Assembly (NCBI GenBank): GCA_004168015.1
Contig: SEYW01000016.1
Span: forward strand, 38,825 to 102,824
Direction of reading: 5' to 3'
DNA length: 64,000 bases
Source: Methylolobus aquaticus
GTDB lineage: Bacteria > Pseudomonadota > Gammaproteobacteria > Methylococcales > Methylococcaceae
Positions 7,894 to 16,839 of this stretch are shown here, piece after piece (the stretch's first letter is position 1; each line of letters starts with the position of its first letter). The notes below the pieces were generated by a model. It did no database searches and was not told where the DNA came from. It worked only from the letters and a program-made list of their open reading frames with translations. The position numbers were made by a program, and so were the translations under genes.

Positions 7894-9507
7894 TCAGGCG
7901 TTGCCGGTCAGATACTTCGCGATATCGTCCTTGGAGAATCCAATCTTCTTCGCGATGCGGTCGGCATGGCTGACGCGTGAAATGCCCTCAATCAGCCGGT
8001 AGGTCGGCAGCTCGTTCCGGAACTCGACCTGGCGCGCCTGCCCGACGCCACGACGCTGGTAGAAGTCGACCAGTTCGTGATTGTGCGTGATCAGTACCGT
8101 GCTGTTGCCCTTCTCCTTGAATCCGTCAAGGATGTTGACCGAGATTTCGAGCTTTTCCTCATTCGTCGTGCCCTCGGACAACTCGTCCATGATCACGAGG
8201 CTGCGCGAGGTAGCTGCCAGAAAGATGGCTTTCGTGCGTTTCAACTCGGTGCCGAAGCGCCCCTCTCCATCGGTAAGATGACTGATCTCCGGCACCTGAT
8301 AGAAGATCCGGTCGGCCACCGTCAGCGTCGCGCGCTCGGCCGGAATGTAGCAGCCGATCTGGGCCAGCACCTGAATTTGGGCCAGCGTCTTGCAAAACGC
8401 CGTCTTGCCGCCGCTGTTCGGGCCGGTCACGAATGTCAGCCGCTCCTCGTCAAGACTCAGGTCATTGGCGACATACGCCGGATCCTCCTTCGCCAGCACC
8501 GGATTGCGCGCCTTTGCGACGGTCAGCCTGTGGCACTCAGCCGACGCATCGATCGTCGGCAGGCAGGTCGGGTGTACGAACGCCTCACGGTAGCGACAGA
8601 AGCCCATCAACTCGTCGAGCTGCCCCAGCGCATCCAGGGTCCGCTGCACGTCCTCGCACTTCTTGAATGTCTCGCGTAACGGATAAATACAACCGTCCCG
8701 ATCGAAGCCGCCGACGATCGGAATGTAGACCAGACTGAGCGGCAGCAGAAACAGCCAGAACACCGGCGTGATGGAGGCCGCCATTTCCAGAGCGAACGGC
8801 ACGAACTGGAATATCAGCACCAGGATTGCGAAAGCGACGGTCAGGCCGACCGGCTTGAACAGGGTTGGCCGGAACTTGATGGCCGGAGTCAACAGACCCT
8901 TTTCCTCGCGGGTCATTAGACGCTTCTCGGAGCGGTAGACGGGCCCTCGCATCAACGCGTAGGAGCGCGTCTTGGCGAAACCGCGGAGCGTGTCCACCAG
9001 ACCGTGCAGATACGGGCTGCGGGGCGTGGGAAGTCTGGCGGAAGCTTCCACCAGATCCAGCATGAACCGCGTACCCTTGATATAGGTCTCGTAACCGAAG
9101 CCGGCAATTTCCCGTGGGTGCGACGGGGCTCCGAGCATGCCCAGAAACCGCCCGAACAAGAGATCGTAAAAGTCGCTCTCGCGCTTGTGGGCCTGATGTA
9201 GCAGTGTGTCGAGATCGGCCTTCAACTGCCGGTTGCCCTCGATTTCGCGTACGCTGTCCTGCTTGAACCGTACGCTTTCCGAATCCGTCAGCGGCTGGGA
9301 CAAGGAACGGTATAACACGGCGCTGCCGATATCGGTGGTTGCATGATCGACCGCCGCAAATAACTCGTCGATCTCGATGACGCGGAAAGTCTGCTCATCC
9401 AGCACCGCCTCTCCGGTCGCGCCGGCCGTAGCCGATGGAACGCGTGGCGGCTCCTTGGAATCGCCCTGAAGAATCGTGCGGTAGTGGGGTTGCGACGCAG
9501 AACTCAT
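7894..9507 (-). CDS. Membrane-anchored MutS-like ATPase
   Basis: The 537-residue protein (ATG at 9507 with ribosome-binding site GGGAGTCGG) has a MutS core/lever-like helical region, then a hydrophobic hairpin of two membrane segments (near residues 230-280: LTVAFAILVLIFQFV and VFWLFLLPLSLVYIPIVGG), then a MutS domain V ATPase. The ATPase keeps a P-loop GPNSGGKTAFCKTL, a signature-like SHLTDGEGRFGTEL, Walker B SLVIMDELSEGTTNEE and VLITHNHEL. The mismatch-recognition domain I with its Phe-x-Glu is absent, so it should not act as classical MutS. Role unknown; membrane placement of a MutS-type clamp is the striking point. It precedes gloB by seven bases. Confidence 0.8.
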   Translation of the reverse strand: MSSASQPHYRTILQGDSKEPPRVPSATAGATGEAVLDEQTFRVIEIDELFAAVDHATTDIGSAVLYRSLSQPLTDSESVRFKQDSVREIEGNRQLKADLDTLLHQAHKRESDFYDLLFGRFLGMLGAPSHPREIAGFGYETYIKGTRFMLDLVEASARLPTPRSPYLHGLVDTLRGFAKTRSYALMRGPVYRSEKRLMTREEKGLLTPAIKFRPTLFKPVGLTVAFAILVLIFQFVPFALEMAASITPVFWLFLLPLSLVYIPIVGGFDRDGCIYPLRETFKKCEDVQRTLDALGQLDELMGFCRYREAFVHPTCLPTIDASAECHRLTVAKARNPVLAKEDPAYVANDLSLDEERLTFVTGPNSGGKTAFCKTLAQIQVLAQIGCYIPAERATLTVADRIFYQVPEISHLTDGEGRFGTELKRTKAIFLAATSRSLVIMDELSEGTTNEEKLEISVNILDGFKEKGNSTVLITHNHELVDFYQRRGVGQARQVEFRNELPTYRLIEGISRVSHADRIAKKIGFSKDDIAKYLTGNA

Positions 9508-9829
9508 TTCCGACTCCCGGTTGTTGTTTGAAAGATCGCCATGCCTTTGTAACGCTGCGCGGCACCAAATGCCAAGCGCTTTTGCTTCGATCACCGCTTC
9601 ACATAGGTGTTCCCGCGGGACTGGGCCTCCGGATACCCTCAGGCGCATCTCAAGCCCAGCCGAGAGCGGGATTGCGCGCGCCATCGGTGACCCGGCGGAT
9701 TCCGGACGGTAAAATGCCCAGTCGCCACCGCTGCCTGCCCCGCATCTCCGCGGGCCGTCGTCGCGCGTTCCCGGCCTAAGCTGACCCGGCCACCCCGCAC
9801 TGAGCCTGAACCGACCAACTAACCCTCCG
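9508..9829. other. Divergent intergenic region between MutS-like and HTTM genes
   Basis: This 322-base region separates two divergent genes. Apart from the rightward promoter candidate at 9687-9715 I see no RNA gene or repeat. Confidence 0.4.
9687..9715 (+). promoter_or_regulatory. Candidate sigma70 promoter for the HTTM gene
   Basis: -35 GTGACC (9687-9692) and -10 TAAAAT (9710-9715) are separated by 17 bases and face the gene starting at 9830. Confidence 0.35.
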
Positions 9830-11779
9830 ATGTTTCAGAGTCTGCTGAATGCTGTCCGACGCGGTCTGACGCGCCCCGTTCCCGCCATCGGGCTGGGTTG
9901 GTTCCGCCTGTGCTTCGCTCTGGTCGTATTCAGCGAAGTCCTGTTCCTTTATTTCTTCCGCCATCTGATCTTCGATCCAGTCCCTTATCTGGATATGGCA
10001 TCGCCCTCCGTGCATCTGTTCCTGGTGTTCTGGGGAGTGACTGCGGCGTGCCTGGCCCTCGGCTACCATACGCGTGCGGCAGCCGTCCTGAACTACGCGT
10101 TCTGGCTCGTGTTCACGGTCTTCACCCCGATGTGGAAGGACTTCGACGGCGGTTTCGATCAGCTGATGCTGGGTTCGAGCTTCCTGCTGATGTTTCTGCC
10201 GAGCGAACGCGCGTTGTCGCTGGACAATCTCCGGCTGAAATGGCGGCTGTCGCATCCCGGTCAGCGCTACCGGCCACCCGATCAGGTCACGGTGCTGGCC
10301 TACTACATACCGCTGCTGGTGTCATTGGGGCTGATCTACTTCGACTCAGCAATCCACAAATTGTCGGCCGAGTTCTGGCGGAACGGCCTCGGACCCTGGC
10401 TGCCCTCTTCACTCCCGTATTACATGTCCGCCCTCGACATGTCGGCGCTGCTCGAGATCGAGCCGCTGCAGCGCGCCTTTGGCTATGCGATCCTGGCATT
10501 CCAGTGCCTGTTTCCATTCACCCTCTATTTCCGTCCGTTCCGGCTGCCGTTGCTCCTCATGGGAATCGGGCTGCACGGCGGCATCATCCTGTCGCTGAAC
10601 ATCTATCCGTTCGGATTCGGCATGCTGGTGCATTACTTCCTGCTGGTTCCGCTGGGCTGGTGGCGCCGGATGGCAGGGTGGCTGCGGGTCGCCACGCCCG
10701 GGCTGACGGTCTATTACGACGAACAGTGCCCCTTGTGCAATCGAACGGCTATTTTCGTCGAGCACTTCGACATACGCCGGGCCGTCGCGTTTCGGGGGCT
10801 CCAGACGCATGCCAGCGACTGCGCCGCCCTCGCTGGCATTCCGGAGGCGGAGCTGTTGAAGGATTTGTATGCCGTCGATCGCGGACGACGGGTTGTCTCG
10901 GGACTCGACACCTACATCCGGATCCTGCAGCACATGGGCTATACCGCGCCACTCGCGCTGGTACTGCGCGTGCCCGGACTCTACCAACTCGCCGCCCGGG
11001 TCTACCGGCACATCGCCGACACCCGCGCGCGGCTGATTTGCGACGCCGGCTGTGCCCTCGGTGGATCGCCCCTGACTGAAGCCACGCCGCCATTGGGCGA
11101 CCTGATCGAACGCCTGGCACCGACCGAGCGACAGAAAGCCAACCGTATCGCGAAGTTCTTGGTCATGGTGCTCGTGCTGCAGCTCAACTGCACGATCCAC
11201 TATGCAATCCTCTACCGGATCGGCCTTGACCCGAAGAACAGCGAGGCCGGCCAGATCGCGGCCGCGCTCAGCAACGGCTTGATCACACTGTCGCACACCT
11301 TCCTGGGAATCACCCCGCATGCCTTGTACCTGCACGATCACTTCGAGGGGTACGAGCATATCCTCGCGCTGACGTATATCGACGATTCAGGCGAGGAACG
11401 CTGGCTGCCTTTCATCGACGAACAGGGCCGTATGCTTGCGCCCTACTGGGGCAGGGTCCATTCCATGTGGGCGAATGTGGCCGTGACGCGGAACATCGAT
11501 CATCGCCGGCTGCGGAAGTTCGTCGAGAAGGTCACCGCCTATCTCGGCGGCGAACTCGGCATCAGCCTGACCGACCGCACGTTCGTGTTGAAGCTCAAGG
11601 AAGTCCGTGCGCCCATGCATTGGGTGGCGGATCTGCGTCAGCGCAATCTCGGCGGCGCATGGCGTACCGTTGGTCGCGCGGTTTGGCATGACGGGCAGAT
11701 GCGACTCGACCTCTACCGGAATCTCGAGCAACTCTCACGCGGTATGCAGTCGGAGAGCAGCCCGTACACCGTACCGTAA
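9830..11779 (+). CDS. HTTM-domain membrane protein fused to DCC1-like thiol-disulfide domain
   Basis: The first roughly 290 residues carry several membrane segments and the HTTM pattern of vitamin K-dependent gamma-carboxylase relatives (GWFRLCFALVVFSEVLFLYF, DGGFDQLMLGSSFLLMF, IYFDSAIHKLSAEFWRNG). A DCC1/DUF393 domain follows, beginning VYYDEQCPLCNRTAIFVEHF, with the DxxCxxC motif near residues 302-307. The C-terminal third resembles the lumenal/periplasmic part of HTTM proteins. Separate HTTM and DUF393 proteins are often neighbours, so a fusion joins a likely membrane oxidoreductase with a thioredoxin-like partner. Substrate unknown. At 649 residues it appears intact. Confidence 0.75.
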   Translation: MFQSLLNAVRRGLTRPVPAIGLGWFRLCFALVVFSEVLFLYFFRHLIFDPVPYLDMASPSVHLFLVFWGVTAACLALGYHTRAAAVLNYAFWLVFTVFTPMWKDFDGGFDQLMLGSSFLLMFLPSERALSLDNLRLKWRLSHPGQRYRPPDQVTVLAYYIPLLVSLGLIYFDSAIHKLSAEFWRNGLGPWLPSSLPYYMSALDMSALLEIEPLQRAFGYAILAFQCLFPFTLYFRPFRLPLLLMGIGLHGGIILSLNIYPFGFGMLVHYFLLVPLGWWRRMAGWLRVATPGLTVYYDEQCPLCNRTAIFVEHFDIRRAVAFRGLQTHASDCAALAGIPEAELLKDLYAVDRGRRVVSGLDTYIRILQHMGYTAPLALVLRVPGLYQLAARVYRHIADTRARLICDAGCALGGSPLTEATPPLGDLIERLAPTERQKANRIAKFLVMVLVLQLNCTIHYAILYRIGLDPKNSEAGQIAAALSNGLITLSHTFLGITPHALYLHDHFEGYEHILALTYIDDSGEERWLPFIDEQGRMLAPYWGRVHSMWANVAVTRNIDHRRLRKFVEKVTAYLGGELGISLTDRTFVLKLKEVRAPMHWVADLRQRNLGGAWRTVGRAVWHDGQMRLDLYRNLEQLSRGMQSESSPYTVP

Positions 11780-11932
11780 GCCACCGCCACACCGCCGCGT
11801 ATCCCACCTCGAACCGTATCCTATACTCGGTTCGAAGGCTCATTCTGGATCAATCTCCTATCCGAAGAGCCCCGGCTCAGGCCCGACCGCCCCGGCCTCT
11901 TTACCCCACCGCCGAACCCAAAGGTGACTGTC

Positions 11933-12508
11933 ATGGACCGCCCCGTCATGCTGCCGCAGAGCGCCAGGAAGGACGAATCGCCCGACAGCGGCTATCGCCC
12001 GGTCGCGACCTATATGGAACTGCGCGACATGGTATTCGCCAGCGACCCAGCCAAACTGGGATGCCGGAAACCGGATACGCGCGATCTGGTCTGGGGCATG
12101 GTCATCGAAACGGGTTACCCGGATGCCGTAGCCACCATCATCGTGCTGGCGGATGGCACGATCAGCCTGTACTTCAGCTCCGGCGGGGGACTGGTTGGCC
12201 TAGGTGATTACGAACACATCGCGGAGGCGGGTCAGCGACTGCTGAGCCTGGGTGATTTGCTGACCCCGAATTTCGATCAGGCCAGCGATTATTCCCTTCC
12301 GGAGCGGAGCCACACGCGGGTCTATCTGATGGCCTTCAGCGGCTTCCTTGCCGCCGAAGTCAGTCTGAACGCGCCGTGGAAACAACCCGGAATGATGGCG
12401 CTGGCAAGCAGGGCGCAGGAGCTTTTTGCGACGATTCGCGAGCTGGCCGATCAGATCGCCGAGCAGCGGGAAGGACGGCAGGCCGCCGAGCCCCGGCGCA
12501 TGAACTGA
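11933..12508 (+). CDS. Conserved hypothetical protein (191 residues)
   Basis: I do not recognise this family with confidence. The protein is soluble, with no signal peptide or membrane segment. Its centre (VWGMVIETGYPDAVATII, LADGTISLYFSSGGGLVGLG) suggests a compact alpha/beta fold and recalls proteins annotated only as hypothetical in other gammaproteobacteria. The ATG at 11933 has AAGGTGA six bases upstream and is preferred over the GTG at 11924. It ends in charged residues and converges on rmuC. Confidence 0.75.
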   Translation: MDRPVMLPQSARKDESPDSGYRPVATYMELRDMVFASDPAKLGCRKPDTRDLVWGMVIETGYPDAVATIIVLADGTISLYFSSGGGLVGLGDYEHIAEAGQRLLSLGDLLTPNFDQASDYSLPERSHTRVYLMAFSGFLAAEVSLNAPWKQPGMMALASRAQELFATIRELADQIAEQREGRQAAEPRRMN

Positions 12509-12524
12509 GAATGCCCGCTCCCGG

Positions 12525-12542
12525 TGCCCGATAAAACGGGCA
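12525..12542. terminator. Small hairpin between convergent genes
   Basis: TGCCCG and CGGGCA form a six-pair stem around an ATAAAA loop, between the convergent genes ending at 12508 and 12564. There is no T-run on either side, so a bidirectional terminator role is only suggested by position. Confidence 0.35.
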
Positions 12543-12563
12543 TCGATTCGACGTCAGCGTTTG

Positions 12564-14165
12564 CTAAGAGTCGTCCCCGTCTTCGGCCCGAAGGGCCGCG
12601 TCGGGTTCCGACTCGGTCTGTCCGAGCTCGACCGGGAGACTCTCCACCTGCCCCAGCTTTCGGCTGATCTGGCGAGTTCGCGTTTCGGCCTGATCGATGG
12701 TGGAGCGTACCTCGTCCAGTTTCTTGCGGGTCTTCTCAAGAATCCCGCCGAAGCGCTGAAACTCGGTCTTGACCTCCCCCAGCGTTCGCCAGACCTCGCT
12801 CGATCGCGCCTCGATTGCCAGCGTCCGAAATCCCATTTGCAGGCTGTTCAGTATGGCCGTCAAGGTCGTCGGACCCGTCACGGTGATGCGGTAGTCGCGT
12901 TGGAGCATATCGCTGAGCCCGGGGCGGGAAATGATCTCGGCGTAGAGCCCCTCGATCGGCAGGAACAGCAAGGCAAAATCGGTCGTGTGCGGAGGTTCGA
13001 CATATTTCTCGCGGATCGCGCGCGCTTCGGAACGGATGCGGGCCTCCAGCGACCGGCGGGCTGCCTCGACCACAGCGGAATCGCCCGCTTCCTGGGCTTC
13101 GACCAGCCGCTGATAGTCTTCGATCGGGAATTTGGCGTCGACCGGGAGCCAGACTACGCCCCGCGCGCTGTCCCGCCCCGGCAGCCGGATCGCAAACTCG
13201 ACGCGCTCACTGCTACCGGGACGGGTCGCCACGTTGCGGTCGTATTGTTCGCTCGTCAGCAGTTGCTCCAACAATTGCTCGAGTTGGACTTCGCCCCAGG
13301 TCCCGCGCACCTTGACGTTGGTCAGAACCTTTTTCAGGTCACCGACGCCGGCCGCCAGCACCTGCATTTCCCCCAAGCCTTTGTGCACCTGCTCCAACCG
13401 GTCGCTGACCTGCTTGAACGATTCGCCGAGGCGCTGCTCCAGCGTGTGGTGCAGTTTCTCGTCGACGGTCTGCCGCATTTGCTCGAGCTTCTGCTGGTTA
13501 TCCGACTGCAGCGCCACCAGCCTTTCTTCGATCGTGCGCCTTAGTCGATCGAGCGCCTGTTCGTTCCCTTGACTCAGAGTCGACAGCTGCGCGGCAAACT
13601 GGCCGGACACCCCTTCGAGCTGATTCCTCAACAAGCCCCCCACGCTATCGAGTTGCTCATTCAGGAGTGCACCAAAACGGCGTAGCGCGTTCCCCATTTC
13701 CTCCCGACTCTCGCGAGCATCGGACCGGGCACTGCCCAACTGCTCATAAACCCCGGCGCGCAGCGCATCGGAACGACTGGCCAGGTCCCCCTGCAAGCCC
13801 CTCAGGGTCTCGGCCATACTGTCGCGTAGCTTGTCGGACTGCTCGGTGCTGCGTTCCGTCAGGTCATTCAGACAGCCGAGCACCATCTGGTTGAAGCGGT
13901 GAATGGCATCGGTTACTTCCTCGCGGTCCTCCCGCGCGTTCTGGGCTGATTCCACCCGGTTCCTGGCCAGTTCGTCGCGGATCAAGCGTCCCAAGCGCTC
14001 GTCGCTGTCTTCGAAACGGTCCAGCCGGTCAGCGAGCGACCGGAGCCGGGAGGATTGCCGTAGCAGCGCGACCAGGGTTATCGCGGTGAAAACCGCGATA
14101 ACCATCAGCAGCAACCCGGCAATCGCCGTCAGCGGCGGGATCGCAACGCCCCCAAACGTCACCAA
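12564..14165 (-). CDS. rmuC: DNA recombination protein RmuC
   Basis: RmuC is a membrane-tethered, coiled-coil protein with a restriction-endonuclease-like C-terminal domain that limits inverted-repeat recombination. An N-terminal membrane segment (TAIAGLLLMVIAVFTAITLVALL) precedes a very long coiled coil rich in Arg, Glu and Gln. The RmuC domain follows, with VRGTWGEVQLEQLLE, LPVDAKFPIEDYQRL, DFALLFLPIEGLYAEI and LNSLQMGFRTLAIE. No ATG begins the frame. The TTG at 14165, with GGGAG upstream, gives about 533 residues; a TTG at 14213 has no ribosome-binding site. Confidence 0.92.
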   Translation of the reverse strand: MVTFGGVAIPPLTAIAGLLLMVIAVFTAITLVALLRQSSRLRSLADRLDRFEDSDERLGRLIRDELARNRVESAQNAREDREEVTDAIHRFNQMVLGCLNDLTERSTEQSDKLRDSMAETLRGLQGDLASRSDALRAGVYEQLGSARSDARESREEMGNALRRFGALLNEQLDSVGGLLRNQLEGVSGQFAAQLSTLSQGNEQALDRLRRTIEERLVALQSDNQQKLEQMRQTVDEKLHHTLEQRLGESFKQVSDRLEQVHKGLGEMQVLAAGVGDLKKVLTNVKVRGTWGEVQLEQLLEQLLTSEQYDRNVATRPGSSERVEFAIRLPGRDSARGVVWLPVDAKFPIEDYQRLVEAQEAGDSAVVEAARRSLEARIRSEARAIREKYVEPPHTTDFALLFLPIEGLYAEIISRPGLSDMLQRDYRITVTGPTTLTAILNSLQMGFRTLAIEARSSEVWRTLGEVKTEFQRFGGILEKTRKKLDEVRSTIDQAETRTRQISRKLGQVESLPVELGQTESEPDAALRAEDGDDS

Positions 14166-14291
14166 CTGAGCATCAACTCCCGGAACTGGGAAGCGGACCT
14201 GCCTGTCGGCCAAAGCGGGATAGAGGCAACAGCCGAAAACAAGCTGCCGCCCGCATCAACGGGACAGGCACGGAGCAAACGGGCGGGTAAG

Positions 14292-15566
14292 TCAGAGAAT
14301 CTTGACCTCGGGAATGGGCACGACGAACTTGCCGCCCCACTCAGAGACATAGCTGCCTAGAGCCGTAATCTCATCCTTCAGGTTCCACGGCAGGATCAGT
14401 ATGTAGTCGGGTTTGGCCTCGCGAATCGCTTCTGGCGCAAGAATCGGAATCCGCGTACCGGGAGTGAATTTGCCTTGCTTGTAGGGATTCGCATCGACGG
14501 TGAAATCGAGAAAATCGGTACGAATACCACAATAGTTGAGCAGCGTGTTGCCCTTCCCCGGTGCACCGTATCCCACGACCCGCTTGCCACGGTTCTTCGC
14601 GTCGATAAGGAAAGCCAGCAGCTTGCGCTTCGTTTCCTTGACCTGCTCGCCGAAAGCCCGGTAGCGCTCCACCGTCAGAAAACCGTCGGCAATTTCCCGG
14701 TCGCGCAGCGCGATCACCCGGTCGCCGACTGGCAAATCGCCGTTTTCGGCATGCCGCCCGTAGATCCGCAGCGACCCGCCATGTGTTGGCAACTCCTCGA
14801 CGTCGAACAGCGTGATGCCATGTTGCGCAAAAACCTTCTCGACCGAGACGAACGAGAAATAGCTGAAATGCTCGTGGTAGATCGTGTCGAACTGGTTCTC
14901 GGCCATCAGCCGCTGCAAGTGCGGAAACTCCATCGTGATCACGCCGCGCGGTCCCAGCAACAGTTTCATGCCGGCCACGAAATCGTTCAGGTCGGGAACG
15001 TGGGCCAGCACATTGTTGCCCAGCAGCAGATCCGGCTGACCGTGTTCCTCCCTGATCGCTTTGGCGGTCGCGACGCCAAAAAATCGACTCGTCGTCGGCA
15101 CGCCTTTCGCGATCGCGACTTCGGCTACGTTGGCCGCCGGTTCGATGCCGAGCACCGGAACGCCCGCGGCAACGAAATGCTGCAGCAGGTACCCGTCGTT
15201 GCTTGCGATCTCCATGACCTTGCTGTGCGCCCCGAGCCCGAAGCGTGCGCAGGCCATCTCCGCATATCGTCGCGCATGCTCCACCCAACTGGTCGAATAC
15301 GAAGAGAAATAGGCGTATTCGGTAAATATTTCCGTCGGCGAGACGAATTCCTGCAACTGAACCAGAAAGCACTGATCACAAACGTAGGCATGCAAGGGAA
15401 AAAACGGCTCCATCTCATGGAGTTGGTGCGGCGCAATGTGCGTCTGACACAACGGCGACATACCGAGATCGACGAAGGAATGCACCAGCGGCGCACCGCA
15501 TGAGCGGCATGCAAACCCTTGTGGAAGCTCGCTGCCTTGCGTCCCGCTGCCAGTGGTGTCGTCCAT
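14292..15566 (-). CDS. Class I SAM methyltransferase, sugar C-methyltransferase family (TylCIII-like)
   Basis: The 424-residue protein has the three-part layout of NDP-hexose C-methyltransferases. It has an N-terminal zinc domain (CRSCGAPL near residue 21, then CDQC), a central SAM-binding fold (VMEIASNDGYLLQHF, GIEPAANVAEVA, GNNVLAHVPDLNDFV) and a C-terminal domain with YHEHFSYFS, THGGSLRIYG and VGYGAPGKGNTLLNY. Family members methylate C-3 of deoxy-sugar nucleotides. The start has an excellent ribosome-binding site (GGAGGTAACG). No deoxy-sugar genes adjoin it, so the substrate is unknown. Confidence 0.85.
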   Translation of the reverse strand: MDDTTGSGTQGSELPQGFACRSCGAPLVHSFVDLGMSPLCQTHIAPHQLHEMEPFFPLHAYVCDQCFLVQLQEFVSPTEIFTEYAYFSSYSTSWVEHARRYAEMACARFGLGAHSKVMEIASNDGYLLQHFVAAGVPVLGIEPAANVAEVAIAKGVPTTSRFFGVATAKAIREEHGQPDLLLGNNVLAHVPDLNDFVAGMKLLLGPRGVITMEFPHLQRLMAENQFDTIYHEHFSYFSFVSVEKVFAQHGITLFDVEELPTHGGSLRIYGRHAENGDLPVGDRVIALRDREIADGFLTVERYRAFGEQVKETKRKLLAFLIDAKNRGKRVVGYGAPGKGNTLLNYCGIRTDFLDFTVDANPYKQGKFTPGTRIPILAPEAIREAKPDYILILPWNLKDEITALGSYVSEWGGKFVVPIPEVKIL

Positions 15567-15672
15567 CGTTACCTCCTTTGCCTTCTTCTGGATTCCGGTT
15601 CAAGAAAATCGGGAGCCAAGCCGCTCGCCCCGTGGGTTGCAGCCGCACCGCACAATCGGGCTGCGGAACGGC

Positions 15673-16533
15673 TCAGGGGCCGATGACGAAGCGAGCCGGC
15701 GCGCGGTTGTTCGTATGACCGTGATTATAGGGCTGATCCTTGTAATCAAGGCTTATTTCAGCCGGACGGCCGAGCACGACCGTGAACGGCGGCTTGCCGG
15801 TAATCAGCTTCTCGGAACCTTTGCTGCCGAGTTCATACAGCAGTCGACTGCCATCGGCATCCACGATGCTTACCCATGAGTCGCCCAGAAATCGAACCCG
15901 TAGCGAAGGCGGTCCGGCAGCCTGCACCGGGACTGCACTCACCGCAGGTTGCGACGGCGACGGTACCTCCGGTGCCAGGCCAGTCGTCTGGCCCGTGCCG
16001 ACTCCGGCGCTGCCTCGCTCGGTTTCCGCGGGCTGCGACGAGGCGGCTGTCGGCGCCGCAGTCGTGACCTGAGGAACCGCCGCTACGGTCTCGGGCGTGT
16101 CGACTTGTTCGCGGGCGACCCGATAAACCCACCAGCCGAGCCCGATGAACGCGGTCAGGCCGAGCAAGACCAGCGCCGGACCGAAGCGCGACTCCTCCGG
16201 GACCGGCTCGAGCGCCGTCACGCGCGACGATTCGGGCACGGCATCGCGACCGCCCAGGCACTCATATGCCTCCACGATCTGCCGGGGATCCAGGCCGAGA
16301 AGCCGCGCCAGATTCTTCAGATAACCGCGGATGAAGATCGCCGGGGGAAGACCGGCATAGTCATCGGTCTCCAGGGCTCTTACTGTCGGGACGGCGAGGT
16401 GAAGCTTGCCGGCGACCTCCTCGATGCTGAGGCCTCGCGCCACCCGCGCCTCGCGCAAGGCCCGCCCAGGCCCTGGCCCGGAACTCAGGCCTTCCTCTTC
16501 AAGTCCTTCCGAATCTGTTGCATTCAAGCTCAT
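15673..16533 (-). CDS. rodZ: Cytoskeletal protein RodZ
   Basis: RodZ links MreB to the membrane and supports rod shape. The 286-residue protein has a cytosolic helix-turn-helix domain (LREARVARGLSIEEVAGKL, residues about 26-90), one membrane segment near residues 112-127 (ALVLLGLTAFIGLGWWVY), a Pro/Thr/Ala/Ser-rich periplasmic linker and the DUF4115 domain (LRVRFLGDSWVSIVDADG to the C-terminus). It is not next to ispG, its usual neighbour in many gammaproteobacteria. Confidence 0.9.
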   Translation of the reverse strand: MSLNATDSEGLEEEGLSSGPGPGRALREARVARGLSIEEVAGKLHLAVPTVRALETDDYAGLPPAIFIRGYLKNLARLLGLDPRQIVEAYECLGGRDAVPESSRVTALEPVPEESRFGPALVLLGLTAFIGLGWWVYRVAREQVDTPETVAAVPQVTTAAPTAASSQPAETERGSAGVGTGQTTGLAPEVPSPSQPAVSAVPVQAAGPPSLRVRFLGDSWVSIVDADGSRLLYELGSKGSEKLITGKPPFTVVLGRPAEISLDYKDQPYNHGHTNNRAPARFVIGP

Positions 16534-16632
16534 GCCGGCATCTCAGTACGCTGACGATCGTGCGGTCATCAGAATACCACTCGCGACGTCCGCCGCGACT
16601 CCGGCCGACAGCACGCCGGGCCGTAGCGCGTT

Positions 16633-16839
16633 TCAGTCGGGCAAACCTTCGGGCAGGCGTTCGCCGAAGGCGGCCTTTACCGCCGCCAAACGTTCCTTGC
16701 AGATCTTATACGACGCCAGGGCCTTGTCGACCATGGGAATCAGCGCATCGATGTCGGGCTCTTGCTGCGTCCGAAGACGTTCGGCAACGTCCCTGAGGAC
16801 GGCATAGTGGGCCTTGAACGTATCGGCTTGCTTACTCAT
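16633..16839 (-). CDS. xseB: Exodeoxyribonuclease VII small subunit
   Basis: XseB packs several copies around each XseA large subunit to form the single-strand DNA exonuclease that makes short oligonucleotides. The 68-residue product starts at the ATG at 16839, which overlaps the end of xseA by eight bases, indicating translational coupling. It is short and helical as expected. The sequence is divergent (LIPMVDKALASYKICKERLAAVKAAF carries the family's Ser/Tyr-x-x-x-x-x-C/L spacing), so the call leans on position after xseA. Confidence 0.75.
   Translation of the reverse strand: MSKQADTFKAHYAVLRDVAERLRTQQEPDIDALIPMVDKALASYKICKERLAAVKAAFGERLPEGLPD

Noticed and set aside
7894..9507. Calling this gene mutS
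   Set aside because: Domain I and its mismatch-binding residues are missing and membrane segments are present, so the standard repair role is not supported.
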